From Chitinophagaceae bacterium (lineage in GTDB: Bacteria > Bacteroidota > Bacteroidia > Chitinophagales > Chitinophagaceae): a stretch of DNA of 8,672 nt. The DNA lies in contig JAEUVW010000112.1 in assembly GCA_016786525.1 (NCBI GenBank), forward strand, positions 1 through 8,672. The letters run 5' to 3'. Numbering within the stretch: the first letter of the stretch is position 1; the number at the start of each line of letters is the position of its first letter. Positions 8,411-8,672 of this stretch are shown here, in pieces. A model generated the notes under the pieces. It was not told where the DNA came from. It made no database searches and saw nothing but the letters and a program-made list of their open reading frames with translations. The translations under genes and the position numbers were made by a program.

Positions 8411-8446
8411 CAGTATTGCGCGTGGTGTATGTTTTTGGCGGTATAA

Positions 8447-8476
8447 CTTGTTGAAAAATAGCTATATTTACCTTTC
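8447..8476 (+). promoter_or_regulatory. Weak candidate promoter for the lipoprotein gene
   Basis: CTTG (8447-8450), an 18-nt spacer, then TACCTTTC (8469-8476) matches the Bacteroidota pattern except for one base in each box. The implied start is only a few bases before ATG 8489. An overlapping TATATTTA (8463-8470) is an alternative -7 box but lacks a well-placed TTTG. Confidence 0.3.
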
Positions 8477-8488
8477 AATATTGATGAT

Positions 8489-8672
8489 ATGATCAAAAGT
8501 ATCTTGGTTTGTTCAACGGCAATTTTGTTGTTGGCAGCCTGCCAGGATTCCGGGGCAGGGAAGGCTACGCCTGCCGCGATGCCCGGCACCGGAAGTACAC
8601 AGGCAGATGTGCCGTTCCGCCAGGCAGAAAATTATTTTGTCAAAAACACGGTAAAACAGCTGGACAATCCTA
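8489..8672 (+). CDS. Lipoprotein of unknown function, N-terminal part (3' end outside window)
   Basis: ATG 8489 opens a frame that is still open at the last base, giving 61 residues. Residues 1-18 are a clear lipoprotein signal peptide: MIKS, a hydrophobic run, then LLAAC with Cys18 as the lipidated residue, so the protein should be anchored in the inner or outer membrane. A flexible Gly/Ala/Pro/Thr-rich linker (about 19-38) follows, then the start of a folded part (VPFRQAENYFVKNTV). No known domain is recognisable in what is visible. The gene begins 78 nt after the hydrolase stop codon, with no strong terminator between them. This start is preferred because the ATG at 8484 is closed after two codons. 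Confidence 0.75.
   Translation, partial: MIKSILVCSTAILLLAACQDSGAGKATPAAMPGTGSTQADVPFRQAENYFVKNTVKQLDNP

Overview
The window looks like ordinary chromosomal DNA from a member of the Bacteroidota, most likely a Chitinophagaceae-type organism with moderate GC. Three things point there. The signal peptidase has the long insert between its Lys box and its GDN box that is usual in this phylum. The promoters match the Bacteroidota pattern (TTTG, a 17-18 nt spacer, then TAnnTTTG), and no Shine-Dalgarno sequences stand out. The gene set also fits: a lipid-anchored cytochrome c, Ccm-type cytochrome maturation proteins and small lipoproteins. The genus assignment is inference.

Layout. Positions 1-713 (+) hold the C-terminal part of a type I signal peptidase, followed by two hairpins, the second a textbook intrinsic terminator. 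Positions 837-1205 (+) encode a small lipid-anchored c-type cytochrome. Positions 1304-3058 (+) encode a two-component pair, an OmpR/PhoB-type regulator and a sensor kinase with almost no extracytoplasmic part. Positions 3059-3555 are non-coding and filled by a decaying tandem array with a period of about 122 bp, lying between two convergent genes. Positions 6479 down to 3556 (-) hold ccmE and then ccmF, driven by a very good Bacteroidota promoter. Back to back with it is a second good promoter for an agmatinase-type ureohydrolase (6622-7680, +). A small alpha/beta hydrolase (7760-8410, +) and the start of a lipoprotein gene (8489 onward, +) end the window.

How the genes work together. CcmE and CcmF act in covalent heme attachment to exported CXXCH proteins, and the lipoprotein cytochrome at 837-1205 is a plausible client about 2.4 kb away. 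The CcmE here carries a Cys-x-x-x-Tyr heme-binding motif (CPSKY) in place of the classical His-x-x-x-Tyr, which marks a variant form of System I. CcmF retains all four expected heme histidines and the WWD segment. The regulator and kinase are separated by 9 nt and should be co-expressed; what they sense cannot be read from the sequence.

There is no clear previously undescribed system here. The observations most worth a second look are the CcmE motif, the 122-bp repeat array with its embedded 8-bp periodicity, a 10-mer (TTAAACATTA) shared on the minus strand by the repeats and by the leaders of both ccm genes, and a 9-codon reading frame that stops 1 nt before the response regulator's ATG.
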